Source: CALGYY01 sp963678485
Lineage (GTDB): Bacteria > Bacteroidota > Bacteroidia > Bacteroidales > CAIWKO01
Length of the DNA stretch: 64,000 nt
Reading direction: 5' to 3'
NCBI GenBank assembly: GCA_963678485.1
Contig: OY782882.1
Coordinates: forward strand, 4,092,001-4,156,000
Shown: piece by piece, positions 17,956 through 26,696 of the stretch
Position numbering within the stretch: position 1 is the first letter of the stretch
How the letters are laid out: each line of letters opens with the position of its first letter
Translations under genes and position numbers: made by a program
The notes under the pieces: generated by a model
What the model saw: the letters and a program-made list of their open reading frames with translations, nothing else
What the model was told of the DNA's origin: nothing
The model's database searches: none

Positions 17956-19247
17956 GAACACTCACAATAGGCAGGAGCAATTCGAATGATGTTGTTATCA
18001 AAGATACCTTTGTATCTGGATCGCATTGTTCGATAACGATGGATGATAAAGGTGTGTTCTATTTGCAGGACCTCGGTTCAAGCAATGGCACATTTGTCAA
18101 TGGAAAGCGCGTGCAGCAGGCATGGTTAAGAAGCAATGATATTGTTAAGCTTGGTGAAACCGTAATTCCATGGCAGGAGTATTTTCAGGCCCCGAACGAT
18201 AGTCATCTTAATGGAAATATAATCCGCAAGGTAACCATGGGCCGTGCCCCAGATAACGAAATTGTTGTTGGTGATGATTTTGTTTCTTCGCATCATGCGG
18301 AGATTCTTATCACTGATCAAAATGAATATCTTGTTCAGGATTTAAATAGCACCAATGGTACTTTTGTTAATGACCGCAGAGTGATATCTTCTTTGCTGGT
18401 TCCCGGCGATCGTCTGCGACTTGCTCGTATTACGCTGGAATGGACCATGTTCTTCAGTGCACCTGCGTACAGTGAAACTCATACTGAAAAAAAATCCGCA
18501 AAGAGCTGGATTATTCCAACGCTGATTGCGCTAGGTGTTGTACTTGTTATAATCCTTGGCATCATGGGCATCATGAATATGAAAGGCAAGAGTACAAATG
18601 AAGAGGATCATTTGAATTCGAACGATACCACACTATCTGCCGGTAGTTTCAGTGATATGGTCAAAAGAGTTGAACAATCGGTTTTTTTGATTGAAAGCTA
18701 TGATCGATACGGAAACAGCATGCAGGGTACGGGATTCTTTATTGCTGAAAATGGTATGGGTATCACCAATTATCATGTGGTTGAGGGTGGTACCAAATGG
18801 GTAATAAAGACAGTTGATGGCGCTTCCTATGAAGTCGATGATTTTGTGGAACGGAACAAGAAATACGATTATGCCGTTTTCACGATTAATAATTCCGGCG
18901 ATTATTTCAGGCCATTGCGCCGAAGCCTGAATACTCCATCAAAAGGTGAGGAAATCTTCGTTATCGGAAATCCTCAGGGCATCGAAAGTACGGTCACCAA
19001 AGGTATTGTTTCAGGCCTGAAAGGCGGAACAGAAGACGATATTATGAACGGAACATTCTCCGAAGGAAGTAATTTTGTTCAGATTGATGTTGCCATTTCC
19101 CATGGTAGCAGCGGTAGTCCGGTGCTAAATATGAAAGGTGAGGTGGTTGGAATTGCAACGCTCTCGTTTCAGGAATCCAATTGTATCAATTGTAACTTCG
19201 CTGTAAATATTCAATTGGTAAAACAGTATGTTGAGCCAAAACGATAG
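17952..19247 (+). CDS. Double-FHA, membrane-anchored trypsin-like protease
   Basis: 431 residues. Two FHA domains in tandem (about 1-75 and 92-165; SNGTFVNG and TNGTFVND) are cytoplasmic. One membrane helix (about 186-207) follows, then a trypsin-fold protease of the Do/HtrA type (about 232-428) in the periplasm, without PDZ. The triad is visible: His275 (NYHVV), Asp306 (YDYAV), Ser387 (GSSGSP). Phosphothreonine binding inside could gate proteolysis outside. The last 74 bases lie within the duplicated target of the downstream insertion sequence, yet the frame is intact because the duplication left a full copy on this side. Fifth and last gene of the operon. Confidence 0.88.
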   Translation: MRTLTIGRSNSNDVVIKDTFVSGSHCSITMDDKGVFYLQDLGSSNGTFVNGKRVQQAWLRSNDIVKLGETVIPWQEYFQAPNDSHLNGNIIRKVTMGRAPDNEIVVGDDFVSSHHAEILITDQNEYLVQDLNSTNGTFVNDRRVISSLLVPGDRLRLARITLEWTMFFSAPAYSETHTEKKSAKSWIIPTLIALGVVLVIILGIMGIMNMKGKSTNEEDHLNSNDTTLSAGSFSDMVKRVEQSVFLIESYDRYGNSMQGTGFFIAENGMGITNYHVVEGGTKWVIKTVDGASYEVDDFVERNKKYDYAVFTINNSGDYFRPLRRSLNTPSKGEEIFVIGNPQGIESTVTKGIVSGLKGGTEDDIMNGTFSEGSNFVQIDVAISHGSSGSPVLNMKGEVVGIATLSFQESNCINCNFAVNIQLVKQYVEPKR

Positions 19248-19379
19248 CTGGAGAATTTGTAGATTGGTAAATTAGTTTTTACAGCACTTCTCACATTGAA
19301 AACCTTTTCAAATAACGTCTTGTTTCTTAGAGCAAAGGCCCTATAAGGGGTTATTGGGTTTACAAGTTAATTGGGTTTT
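19174..19379 (+). repeat. 206-bp target duplication, left copy
   Basis: Identical by eye to 21059-21264. It contains the last 74 bases of the protease gene plus 132 bases of downstream DNA and abuts the IS left end (CCTGAC at 19380). CAGG just before it also matches the IS right tip, so the left boundary is uncertain by up to four bases. Confidence 0.93.
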
Positions 19380-19443
19380 CCTGACTTTGACACTTTAAAA
19401 ATCACGAATTTGTAACTACCACAAATACATTCACATATAAATT

Positions 19444-19469
19444 TTGCGCCACCCGTTTGGGTGACGCAA
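19444..19469 (+). promoter_or_regulatory. Hairpin upstream of the IS transposase
   Basis: An 11-bp stem TTGCGCCACCC (19444-19454) / GGGTGACGCAA (19459-19469) with one mismatch and loop GTTT lies 24 bases before the ATG. GGGTGACGC also occurs just inside the IS right end (21035-21043). It may limit transposase expression from outside transcripts or be a subterminal transposase site. Confidence 0.55.
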
Positions 19470-19493
19470 GAACAAAATGACTTATTTTAGCGT

Positions 19494-21035
19494 ATGTTCA
19501 TACGTAAAAAGAAAAATAGGTCAGGAACCACGAGTGTAGTCGTTGTAGATAAAACTCATGGGAAATATATCGAATTAAAAACAATTGGGGTAAGTAGTGA
19601 TAGTTCCCAGATCGATAATCTGATAAAACAAGCAAAACAATGGATAGATGCTCAATGTGGTATCCAAGATGTTTTTTGTATAAAAGCCAAGGAGCAAGAA
19701 GAAAAACAGGTAACTGAACACTTGTTGTCAAACATTGAAAACATCCTAATCAATGGCACGCAGTTGATTTTGGATAAGGTATTCCATCTTATTGGTTTCG
19801 ATAAAATATATGATGACATATTGCGTCATTTGGTTGTTGCCCGTTTAAGCCAACCGATGAGCAAGTCGGCTACGGTAGATTATCTAAAATCATATTTTGA
19901 TGAAGATGTGCAGCTATACAAGATATATCGTTATTTGGACAAACTATACAATACCCAACAAGAGCGGATACAGCAAATCAGTGTTGAGCACACACGGAAG
20001 ATATTGGGTGGTAAAATCGGCTTAATGTTTTATGATGTAACCACACTTTATTTTGAGTCTGATTATGGTGATGAACTAAGAGAAAATGGGTTTTCTAAAG
20101 ACGGAAAGCACAGTCAGCCACAAGTAGTGCTGGGTTTATTAGTAAGTAAAGGGGGCTATCCCCTTTCTTACTCTATTTTCAACGGCTCTCAATACGAGGG
20201 GCGAACGATGTTGCCCATAATTGACGATTTTGTTCGACGTTTTAATTTGGATGACTTTGTAGTGGTTGCCGATTCGGGTTTGATGAGTAAATCAAACATA
20301 TCATTGTTGGAATCCGGGGGGTACAAATACATTATCGGGGCAAGAATAAAAAACGAGACGGAAGAAATCAAGCAATGGATTTTATCTTTAGATAAATGCG
20401 ATAATGAATTTCACGAACTAAAAAAGGAGAATACCCGGTTAATTGTAGGATATTCTTCAACCAGGGCAAAGAAAGACAAATACAATAGGGAAAAAGGCGT
20501 TAAACGCCTTCAGAAAGCCTATAAGAGTGGTAATATAACGAAAGAAAATATCAACAAACGGGGTTATAATAAATTCTTGGAAATTTCGGATAATGTAAAA
20601 GTTTGCATTAATCAACATAAGATTGAAGAAGATGCTCAATGGGACGGGCTAAAAGGATATATAACCAATACAACACTTTCGGCACAAGATGTTTATGAGC
20701 AATACAATGGCTTGTGGGTGGTCGAGAATGCTTTCAGGGTAACAAAAGGAACACTTGAAATGCGTCCGATGTTTCACTTTACACCACGCAGAATAGAAGC
20801 ACATGTATGCATATGTTTTATAGCTTATAAGGTATATAAGGAGTTGGATCGGATACTAAAAACCAACAACATAAACCTGAGTGTAGATAAAGTACTTAGC
20901 ATCGCCAAAACCATAACTACTGTCAAAGTCAGATTGCCACTCAGCGATACTATCATGTCAAAGACAATGCTTGTCACGACAAGGCACAAATCTATTGCTA
21001 TGCTATTTGATGAAAATTTCTGGAAAAATTTTTAG
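19494..21035 (+). CDS. IS1634/IS4-family DDE transposase
   Basis: 513 residues, full length for the IS1634 group. The DDE triad can be placed at Asp181 (MFYDVTTLYF), Asp260 (VVADSGLMS) and Glu411 (WVVENAFR), with the YREK-like downstream block (ENAFRVTKGTLEMRP). It cuts and joins the 12-bp IS ends. The frame has no stops, so the enzyme is probably active. The gene ends 23 bases inside the right end of the element. Confidence 0.93.
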   Translation: MFIRKKKNRSGTTSVVVVDKTHGKYIELKTIGVSSDSSQIDNLIKQAKQWIDAQCGIQDVFCIKAKEQEEKQVTEHLLSNIENILINGTQLILDKVFHLIGFDKIYDDILRHLVVARLSQPMSKSATVDYLKSYFDEDVQLYKIYRYLDKLYNTQQERIQQISVEHTRKILGGKIGLMFYDVTTLYFESDYGDELRENGFSKDGKHSQPQVVLGLLVSKGGYPLSYSIFNGSQYEGRTMLPIIDDFVRRFNLDDFVVVADSGLMSKSNISLLESGGYKYIIGARIKNETEEIKQWILSLDKCDNEFHELKKENTRLIVGYSSTRAKKDKYNREKGVKRLQKAYKSGNITKENINKRGYNKFLEISDNVKVCINQHKIEEDAQWDGLKGYITNTTLSAQDVYEQYNGLWVVENAFRVTKGTLEMRPMFHFTPRRIEAHVCICFIAYKVYKELDRILKTNNINLSVDKVLSIAKTITTVKVRLPLSDTIMSKTMLVTTRHKSIAMLFDENFWKNF

Positions 21036-21058
21036 GGTGACGCATAGTCAAAGTCAGG

Positions 21059-21264
21059 AATCCAATTGTATCAATTGTAACTTCGCTGTAAATATTCAAT
21101 TGGTAAAACAGTATGTTGAGCCAAAACGATAGCTGGAGAATTTGTAGATTGGTAAATTAGTTTTTACAGCACTTCTCACATTGAAAACCTTTTCAAATAA
21201 CGTCTTGTTTCTTAGAGCAAAGGCCCTATAAGGGGTTATTGGGTTTACAAGTTAATTGGGTTTT
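21059..21264 (+). repeat. 206-bp target duplication, right copy
   Basis: Second copy of the sequence at 19174-19379. Its first 74 bases are a promoterless 3' remnant of the protease gene (from the codon ending in ESN to the TAG). After 21264 the ancestral downstream sequence resumes (GAAGGTGG). Confidence 0.93.
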
Positions 21265-21354
21265 GAAGGTGGTTAAGCATACAGCGGCATAATTCTGAGA
21301 ATAGTATACTACACTTAGAATACCTTGATAGCATTGATGAAGCGATTGATATTT

Positions 21355-21780
21355 CTATTTTGAGTTGAAATCCACTCCTTCAAAATCGGATATCTTCTGC
21401 TTCCATTCCTCGGGTATTGGCTGGCTTTCCTGTTTCCAAACGTTATAACAAACCAAAACTGCAAGGCAGCTTGAATAAAGGATATCGCTCTGTGTATCGC
21501 ACAACTGATGTTCAAGTGTCATGCTTTTATTGCCGATTTTTATGACTCTTGTTTTAACAACAATCTGTGTACGCATGAAGACAGGAAGAATGTAATCTAT
21601 TTTTACTGAAGCACCCACTACGCCTAGTTCGTTGAAGTCCATTTCAGGCAGAACCTTATCGAAATAATCCACTTTGCCAAGATCGTAATAATTCTGATAT
21701 TGAGTGTTTGAAACATGTCCTAAAGAGTCTACATCGCTAAAGCGCAGTTGAACCGGGATTATACTTTTGAATACTTCCAT
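21355..21780 (-). CDS. Acyl-CoA thioesterase (hotdog fold)
   Basis: 141 residues of the 4-hydroxybenzoyl-CoA thioesterase / YbgC type. It hydrolyses acyl-CoA thioesters in the cytoplasm. Visible features are the N-terminal strand LRFSDVDSLGHVSNTQYQNYYD, here shown by its DxxxHVxN core with Asp17 or Asp19 as catalytic candidates, the long helix, and the GASVKIDY and KTRVIKIGNKS strands. The length is normal. It is transcribed alone, convergent with the remnant of the duplicated target. Natural substrate unknown. Confidence 0.85.
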   Translation of the reverse strand: MEVFKSIIPVQLRFSDVDSLGHVSNTQYQNYYDLGKVDYFDKVLPEMDFNELGVVGASVKIDYILPVFMRTQIVVKTRVIKIGNKSMTLEHQLCDTQSDILYSSCLAVLVCYNVWKQESQPIPEEWKQKISDFEGVDFNSK

Positions 21781-21930
21781 TTTTACCTGATGTTTCAGTG
21801 AGCCGTTGTAATAATTTTGGTGATTAGCACCAGAGAATATTAAACAAATATCGGCAATATTCTTACACCTGCAAATAGTGCAGAATTTTCATGTTTAATG
21901 ATGAATAATATATGAATATGACAATGGTTT

Positions 21931-22662
21931 CTACGTCAGTCCATTGTTTTCGAGAAGTGCGAAAAATGATTTTCGATAGTTCTCACCGACAGGAATCAAC
22001 TGATCGCCTATTCGGATGCGATTGCGTTCCACAGAAGTGATTTTATCCAGTGCAATCATGTAGCTGCGGTGCACTCTCACAAAGCGTGGTTCGGTAAGCA
22101 CACTTTCCACTTTCTTAAAACTTTGCAACGTCATGATGCGTTCTTTAGTGGTGACAATCCTTACGTAGTCGCCCATTCCTTCGATATAGAGGATATCGGA
22201 AAGAAATACTTTTTGAAGACGAAATTCGGTTTTTACAAAGAAGAAGTCCTTTTCGTTTGGTTTTGCTGCGCTTTCGAGTTGCTGCATAACCGGCATTTTC
22301 TTAAGACTTATTTTTTCGTACACTTTATCAACCGCTATCAGGAAGCGCTCGAAGGAAATAGGTTTTAATAAATAATCGGTCACATCAAGATCAAATCCCT
22401 GAATAGCATATTCGTTATATGCGGTTGTAAAAATAACTTCCGGACGTTCTTTCAGAACTTTCAATAATTGTATACCAGAGAGTTCTTCCATTTGAATATC
22501 TAGAAATAGCAAATCTACCTTGTTTTGCTTGAGGTAGTCGATGCATTCAAGGGCACTGGTGAAGGATTTTTTAAGATCCAGATACGGAATCTTTTTAATA
22601 TATTCTTCGAGGATATTCAGGGCGAGTGGTTCGTCGTCAACCACTATACAAGGGATGATCAT
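21931..22662 (-). CDS. LytTR-family response regulator
   Basis: 243 residues. The receiver domain (1-120) has the acidic pair DD (9-10), phosphoacceptor Asp55 (LLFLDIQM), Thr near 85 (FTTAYNE) and Lys near 105 (LLKPIS). The LytTR DNA-binding domain (about 140-240) contains FFVKTEFRLQKV, YIEGMGDYV and FVRVHRSYMI. It is activated by the kinase of the preceding gene, whose stop it overlaps by four bases. Such pairs in Bacteroidota regulate envelope or carbohydrate genes; the TonB receptor that is divergent from it is a possible target. Confidence 0.93.
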   Translation of the reverse strand: MIIPCIVVDDEPLALNILEEYIKKIPYLDLKKSFTSALECIDYLKQNKVDLLFLDIQMEELSGIQLLKVLKERPEVIFTTAYNEYAIQGFDLDVTDYLLKPISFERFLIAVDKVYEKISLKKMPVMQQLESAAKPNEKDFFFVKTEFRLQKVFLSDILYIEGMGDYVRIVTTKERIMTLQSFKKVESVLTEPRFVRVHRSYMIALDKITSVERNRIRIGDQLIPVGENYRKSFFALLENNGLT

Positions 22663-23678
22663 AATTCTTTTAATATTAGTTTAACGTGATAGGTATTGCC
22701 TTCAATACCTGCAGTTAGCTCATGTTTTCCAGGATAGGTAATTTCCAACCGGCGTTTTACATTCTGCATACCTATACCTTTTTGTGGATCTTTACTCTGG
22801 TTTTCGTTTTCGGAAAGAAAGCTGGTGATCTCGAAGAAAAAGCGAGAACCTTCGCAATTGATATTTATAATGATTCCCGGAGCTTCCACGCTTTTGCTTC
22901 CATGCTTAAATGCATTTTCGATAAAGGTGATAAGTAGCATAGGAGGGATGAGCTTCCCTTCTGTTTGACCTTTCAAATCAAACTTTATAAAGTTGGGTGT
23001 GTTGATGCGAAGTTGTTGTAATTCGATATAACTTTTGATGTAGGTGATTTCTTTTTCAAGAAAAACTTTTTCCGTATTGCTTTCATATAGCATATAACGA
23101 AGGATGTCGCTGAGTTTCATTAATGCTCCGGGGGCTTCATCCGACTTTCTGTAAACCAGTGAATACAGGTTGTTGAGCGTGTTGAATAAAAAATGTGGAT
23201 TGATTTGCGAACGTAATAATGCTATTTCTGCTTGCTGACTTTGTTTTTCCAACTCATCTTTTTGTTTTTGTGCTTTTATCCATCCAACAAAAAATGTGAT
23301 AAGTAGAGAAATCACTGTATAGATTAGTGTAGTGACAAAATACTGCATTATATCAATGTACCATGCAACGATTTCATCATCTGGTTTTGCGTAGTAATGG
23401 TCAAGCACCTGACCTGCATAAAATCTGATTGCAGTAAATACAATCACTACAGGAATCAGCCACCACATATAACGTAGTGTCTGCGTACTTTTCATTACAT
23501 TTTTGTTGATGAATAAAAAACAAATATAGAAGTTAAGAATATTTGTCAATCCGAATACGAAAAGGTATTCAAACAATCCCGGATGCCCCATCTCCGTAAT
23601 AATTGAAGAAGTGATTGGCAATCCCAGGAAAAGCAGCCAGAATACAGAGTGCAGTAAAATGTGATGCTTGAGTTTCAT
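22659..23678 (-). CDS. LytS/YehU-type sensor histidine kinase
   Basis: 339 residues from the start at 23678. An upstream in-frame ATG (23753) would add a 25-residue leader without membrane character, so 23678 is preferred. Four membrane helices occupy the first ~150 residues, then a short coiled coil (QKDELEKQSQQAEIA) leads to a His_kinase domain with the phosphorylation motif QINPHFLFNTLNNL and a C-terminal ATPase with ENAFKHG and GIGMQNVKRRLE. No extracytoplasmic sensor domain is seen, so sensing is probably in the membrane. It phosphorylates the LytTR regulator encoded with it. Confidence 0.93.
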   Translation of the reverse strand: MKLKHHILLHSVFWLLFLGLPITSSIITEMGHPGLFEYLFVFGLTNILNFYICFLFINKNVMKSTQTLRYMWWLIPVVIVFTAIRFYAGQVLDHYYAKPDDEIVAWYIDIMQYFVTTLIYTVISLLITFFVGWIKAQKQKDELEKQSQQAEIALLRSQINPHFLFNTLNNLYSLVYRKSDEAPGALMKLSDILRYMLYESNTEKVFLEKEITYIKSYIELQQLRINTPNFIKFDLKGQTEGKLIPPMLLITFIENAFKHGSKSVEAPGIIININCEGSRFFFEITSFLSENENQSKDPQKGIGMQNVKRRLEITYPGKHELTAGIEGNTYHVKLILKEL

Positions 23679-23880
23679 GTTGAATGATGGTTGAGAATAA
23701 AGGGTCTGTTGAAAATTAGAATGTAAATATAACATGTTTTTTTTGTGGAACAATCAATGCACTGTTTATAAACGACCAACCTAGTTATTCATCCGTTCAA
23801 AACGATACTTTAATCGCTCAACACGTAATATGTACTTTATAGTGCGTGTGCCTGATAATTAGGCCGTTTCAACGATTTTA

Positions 23881-23913
23881 TTTGCATTAAGGAATAGGGT
23901 GAGGCTACTTTCG
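23881..23913 (+). promoter_or_regulatory. Promoter of the TonB receptor gene
   Basis: TTTG (23881-23884), 21 bases, TACTTTCG (23906-23913), ending 31 bases before the ATG. The -7 box has C in place of T at position 7. Confidence 0.5.
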
Positions 23914-23944
23914 CTTCATCAAAATTCAAAAAAACTCACGACCG

Positions 23945-26389
23945 ATGAAAACGATATTTACGATAATGATGGTTCTGCTTACCGGAATGAGTAGCATATA
24001 TGCGCAATTGCCTTCACCCAATGCCAGGATTGCTGGCGGCGGTGGCACTATTCGCGGGAAAGTCCGTGATGCACAATCCGGGCAAATGATGGAATATGCA
24101 AATATCGTATTATTAAACGAAAAAGATTCATCGATGGTTGATGGATGTATTACTGCGATTGATGGAACGTTCGAATTAAAGAATATTCCTTTTGGAAATT
24201 ACATATTATCAGTACAGTTTGTCGGATATACCAAGAAAAATCTTCAAGGAATCACGCTGAATAAGGAATCCAATGTGAAAGATCTTGGATTAATCGAACT
24301 AAGTATTTCTTCGAGTAATCTTGCCGGTGTTGAAATTAGCTCAGAGCAAAAAACCATTGATTTTAAAATCGATAAAAAGGTTGTGAATGTAAACAAGGAT
24401 ATTGTTGCCTCCACCGGTTCTGCTGTAGATGTGTTGCGTAATGTGCCTTCGGTGCAGGTTGATGCCGAAGGAAATGTTACTGTTCGCGGCAGTTCAAATT
24501 TTACTGTCCTTATTAACGGCCGGCAGGTTAGTCAGGCTGCAAATGATGTATTAAAACAAACTCCGGCCTCCACCATTGAGAATATCGAAATCATCACTAA
24601 TCCTTCAGCCAAGTATGATCCGGATGGAACTGCAGGTATTCTCAATATTATTTTAAAGAAAAATCGTGGTGATGGAATGAGTGGTTTGATCAATGCATCC
24701 TATGGCACATTCGAAAAATATTCAACCGATGCTCAGCTTAGCGTGAAAACAGGCAAATTCAATATATATGCTGGCGCAGAATATAAAAATCGTTTGGACA
24801 AGGTTACTCAAAATATCGAGAAAACCTGGTTCACAAACGACACAGGATACAACACATTTTCCAGAGTTGATCAGCGTTATCAACCATGGCATTATAAAGT
24901 GAATTTAGGAGCCGACTGGAGTATTGATAAAAACAATACACTCAGTGCCACGGGAACATATTTTCGTCAGGATTTTATTATCGAATCGCCCGTAAGCTAT
25001 CACATCTTTTCAGAACCTTCCACGACTGAAACCTGGAAGAAAATCACCAATGATCTGTTGCTGAAACATCATTGGACTGAAGGAACGCTGAATTATGTTC
25101 ATACATTTAAGAAACCCGGTCATAGCCTTTCTATCAACGGTACATACAATGCATGGAGAGGGGATAAGAGCGATGAACAATTGAGTTCAATTACCGATGG
25201 CGAATGGGTGGCCATCTCTACCGAATCGCAGCGTCGTCGTTTTTGGGACAATGGAAGTTCAAGAATATCGGGCGATATCGATTATACTTTGCCTGTAAAT
25301 GACCATATAACAATTGAAGCTGGCTATTCAGGAGATATCACATCATTTAACTCTAAATATAATGTAGATAATTTTGATCCGGATTTGAATAGCTGGGTTA
25401 CCGATAGTAGTTTGTCCAATACGGTTGATTTTGATTATATGATTCATGCCGTTTATGGGACCATGAGTGGTGAGGTTTGGGGATTGGGCTATCAATTGGG
25501 CTTACGTGGTGAATATTTTAAGCGCGATTTAATCACTGCTGTTCCAGATACCAATTACGCAATGGAGATTTGGAGTCTGTTCCCAACGTTTCACGTAAGC
25601 AAGAGCTTTAAGAAAGGTCATCAGTTGATGTTTAGTTATAGTAGGCGTGTAAACCGTCCATCAGTTATGGAATTAAATCCTTTGCCATATTTTAGCGATG
25701 AGTATTTAGTACATCGCGGGAATCCTGCACTACGTCCGGAGTACACGAATTCATTTGAACTATCCTATCAGAAAACATTTGGAGAATCCTTCATTTCATT
25801 CGGGACATATTATCGTTCAACTGAGGATAAAATGGCGCAGATCATTTATATCCATGAAGGTCAAACCCAACTCACCAATAAGAACGTTACCCGAGATTGG
25901 GCTAGTGGAGTAGAGCTCATGGCCAATTTAAGCATTAAAAAGTTTTTCCGCTTGAATGTAAGTTTTGATGGTTTCTATTATCAGCTCGTGGGCGATGAAT
26001 CGGCGGGAATTATGTCGCGGAATATTGTCTCTGCAAATGTCGGTCTGAATCCAACATTCATCTTTAAATCTGGAACAACTATACAGATACAATCAATGTA
26101 TAATGCACCCAGTGTTGATCCGATTGGTGATATGAAAGGATTTTTTATGATTAATGCAGCAGTGAAGCAAAACTTCCTGAAAGGAAAACTCAGCCTGACA
26201 TTAAGCGCTAATAATCTGTTTAATCTTGCTAAGTACAGTTATTTGGACGAGAATCCACAGTATCGTCATCATTTTGATTACATCCCTGAAGGGAATGTAT
26301 TTAACATCGGCATCAGTTATCGAATAAATAATTATGCACGTAGGGCGTCAGCACGACAAGGCAATGGCGCCATCGACGTTGGTTTTTAA
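23945..26389 (+). CDS. TonB-dependent receptor family protein with carboxypeptidase-regulatory-like domain
   Basis: 814 residues. After a signal peptide (cut near YAQ) comes a CarboxypepD_reg-like beta-sandwich (about 36-118, IRGKVRDAQSG), then a plug domain (VDVLRNVPSVQVD, VLINGRQV, IEIITNPSAKYDP), and an outer-membrane beta-barrel of the OMP_b-brl_3 type to the C-terminus (ending GAIDVGF). It should import a large substrate through the outer membrane with TonB energy. The LytTR pair upstream is divergent. No SusD partner follows, so glycan uptake is not implied; the substrate is unknown. Confidence 0.9.
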   Translation: MKTIFTIMMVLLTGMSSIYAQLPSPNARIAGGGGTIRGKVRDAQSGQMMEYANIVLLNEKDSSMVDGCITAIDGTFELKNIPFGNYILSVQFVGYTKKNLQGITLNKESNVKDLGLIELSISSSNLAGVEISSEQKTIDFKIDKKVVNVNKDIVASTGSAVDVLRNVPSVQVDAEGNVTVRGSSNFTVLINGRQVSQAANDVLKQTPASTIENIEIITNPSAKYDPDGTAGILNIILKKNRGDGMSGLINASYGTFEKYSTDAQLSVKTGKFNIYAGAEYKNRLDKVTQNIEKTWFTNDTGYNTFSRVDQRYQPWHYKVNLGADWSIDKNNTLSATGTYFRQDFIIESPVSYHIFSEPSTTETWKKITNDLLLKHHWTEGTLNYVHTFKKPGHSLSINGTYNAWRGDKSDEQLSSITDGEWVAISTESQRRRFWDNGSSRISGDIDYTLPVNDHITIEAGYSGDITSFNSKYNVDNFDPDLNSWVTDSSLSNTVDFDYMIHAVYGTMSGEVWGLGYQLGLRGEYFKRDLITAVPDTNYAMEIWSLFPTFHVSKSFKKGHQLMFSYSRRVNRPSVMELNPLPYFSDEYLVHRGNPALRPEYTNSFELSYQKTFGESFISFGTYYRSTEDKMAQIIYIHEGQTQLTNKNVTRDWASGVELMANLSIKKFFRLNVSFDGFYYQLVGDESAGIMSRNIVSANVGLNPTFIFKSGTTIQIQSMYNAPSVDPIGDMKGFFMINAAVKQNFLKGKLSLTLSANNLFNLAKYSYLDENPQYRHHFDYIPEGNVFNIGISYRINNYARRASARQGNGAIDVGF

Positions 26390-26574
26390 GCCTTGTCAAC
26401 ATCGTTCTTTATATCGGAGACCTCTTGAATAAACCCTGACATCACGCCCAAGCTGGTTGATCAGGCAAAGCTAAACACACACACATGCTTTTTCGATTAT
26501 TTTTGGTTAGATAATTCGTAATGCCTGAGGGCAGTGGTGTCGGGGAGTTCAGAGGGTATAACAGTCTATTAACA

Positions 26575-26602
26575 TTGTGTTTTTTAAAAAAAAGTACTTT
26601 TG
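26575..26602 (+). promoter_or_regulatory. Promoter of the M3 peptidase gene
   Basis: TTG (26575-26577), 17 bases, TACTTTTG (26595-26602) preceded by an A8 run. The rest of the gap from 26390 holds no gene, strong hairpin or repeat that I can see. Confidence 0.6.
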
Positions 26603-26696
26603 TAATAGAAACGCATTGTGTTTTATCCGAATTAAAGATAAGCCCGCGAATCACGGAAACTCAACCAATAAAAAATAAATGCTAATTTTACAACCA

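Larger units (their letters stand above)
19380..21058 (+). mobile_element. IS1634-like insertion sequence
   Basis: 1,679 bp bounded by a perfect 12-bp terminal inverted repeat, CCTGACTTTGAC (19380-19391) and GTCAAAGTCAGG (21047-21058). It carries one transposase gene and is flanked by a 206-bp direct repeat. IS1634-family elements of the IS4 group are known for long, variable target duplications, which fits. Identity of the two flanks by eye indicates a recent insertion. Confidence 0.93.

Noticed and set aside
12643..19247. Kinase operon as part of a type VI secretion system
   Set aside because: No Tss/Hcp/VgrG-like gene is in the window and the domains are wall-binding.
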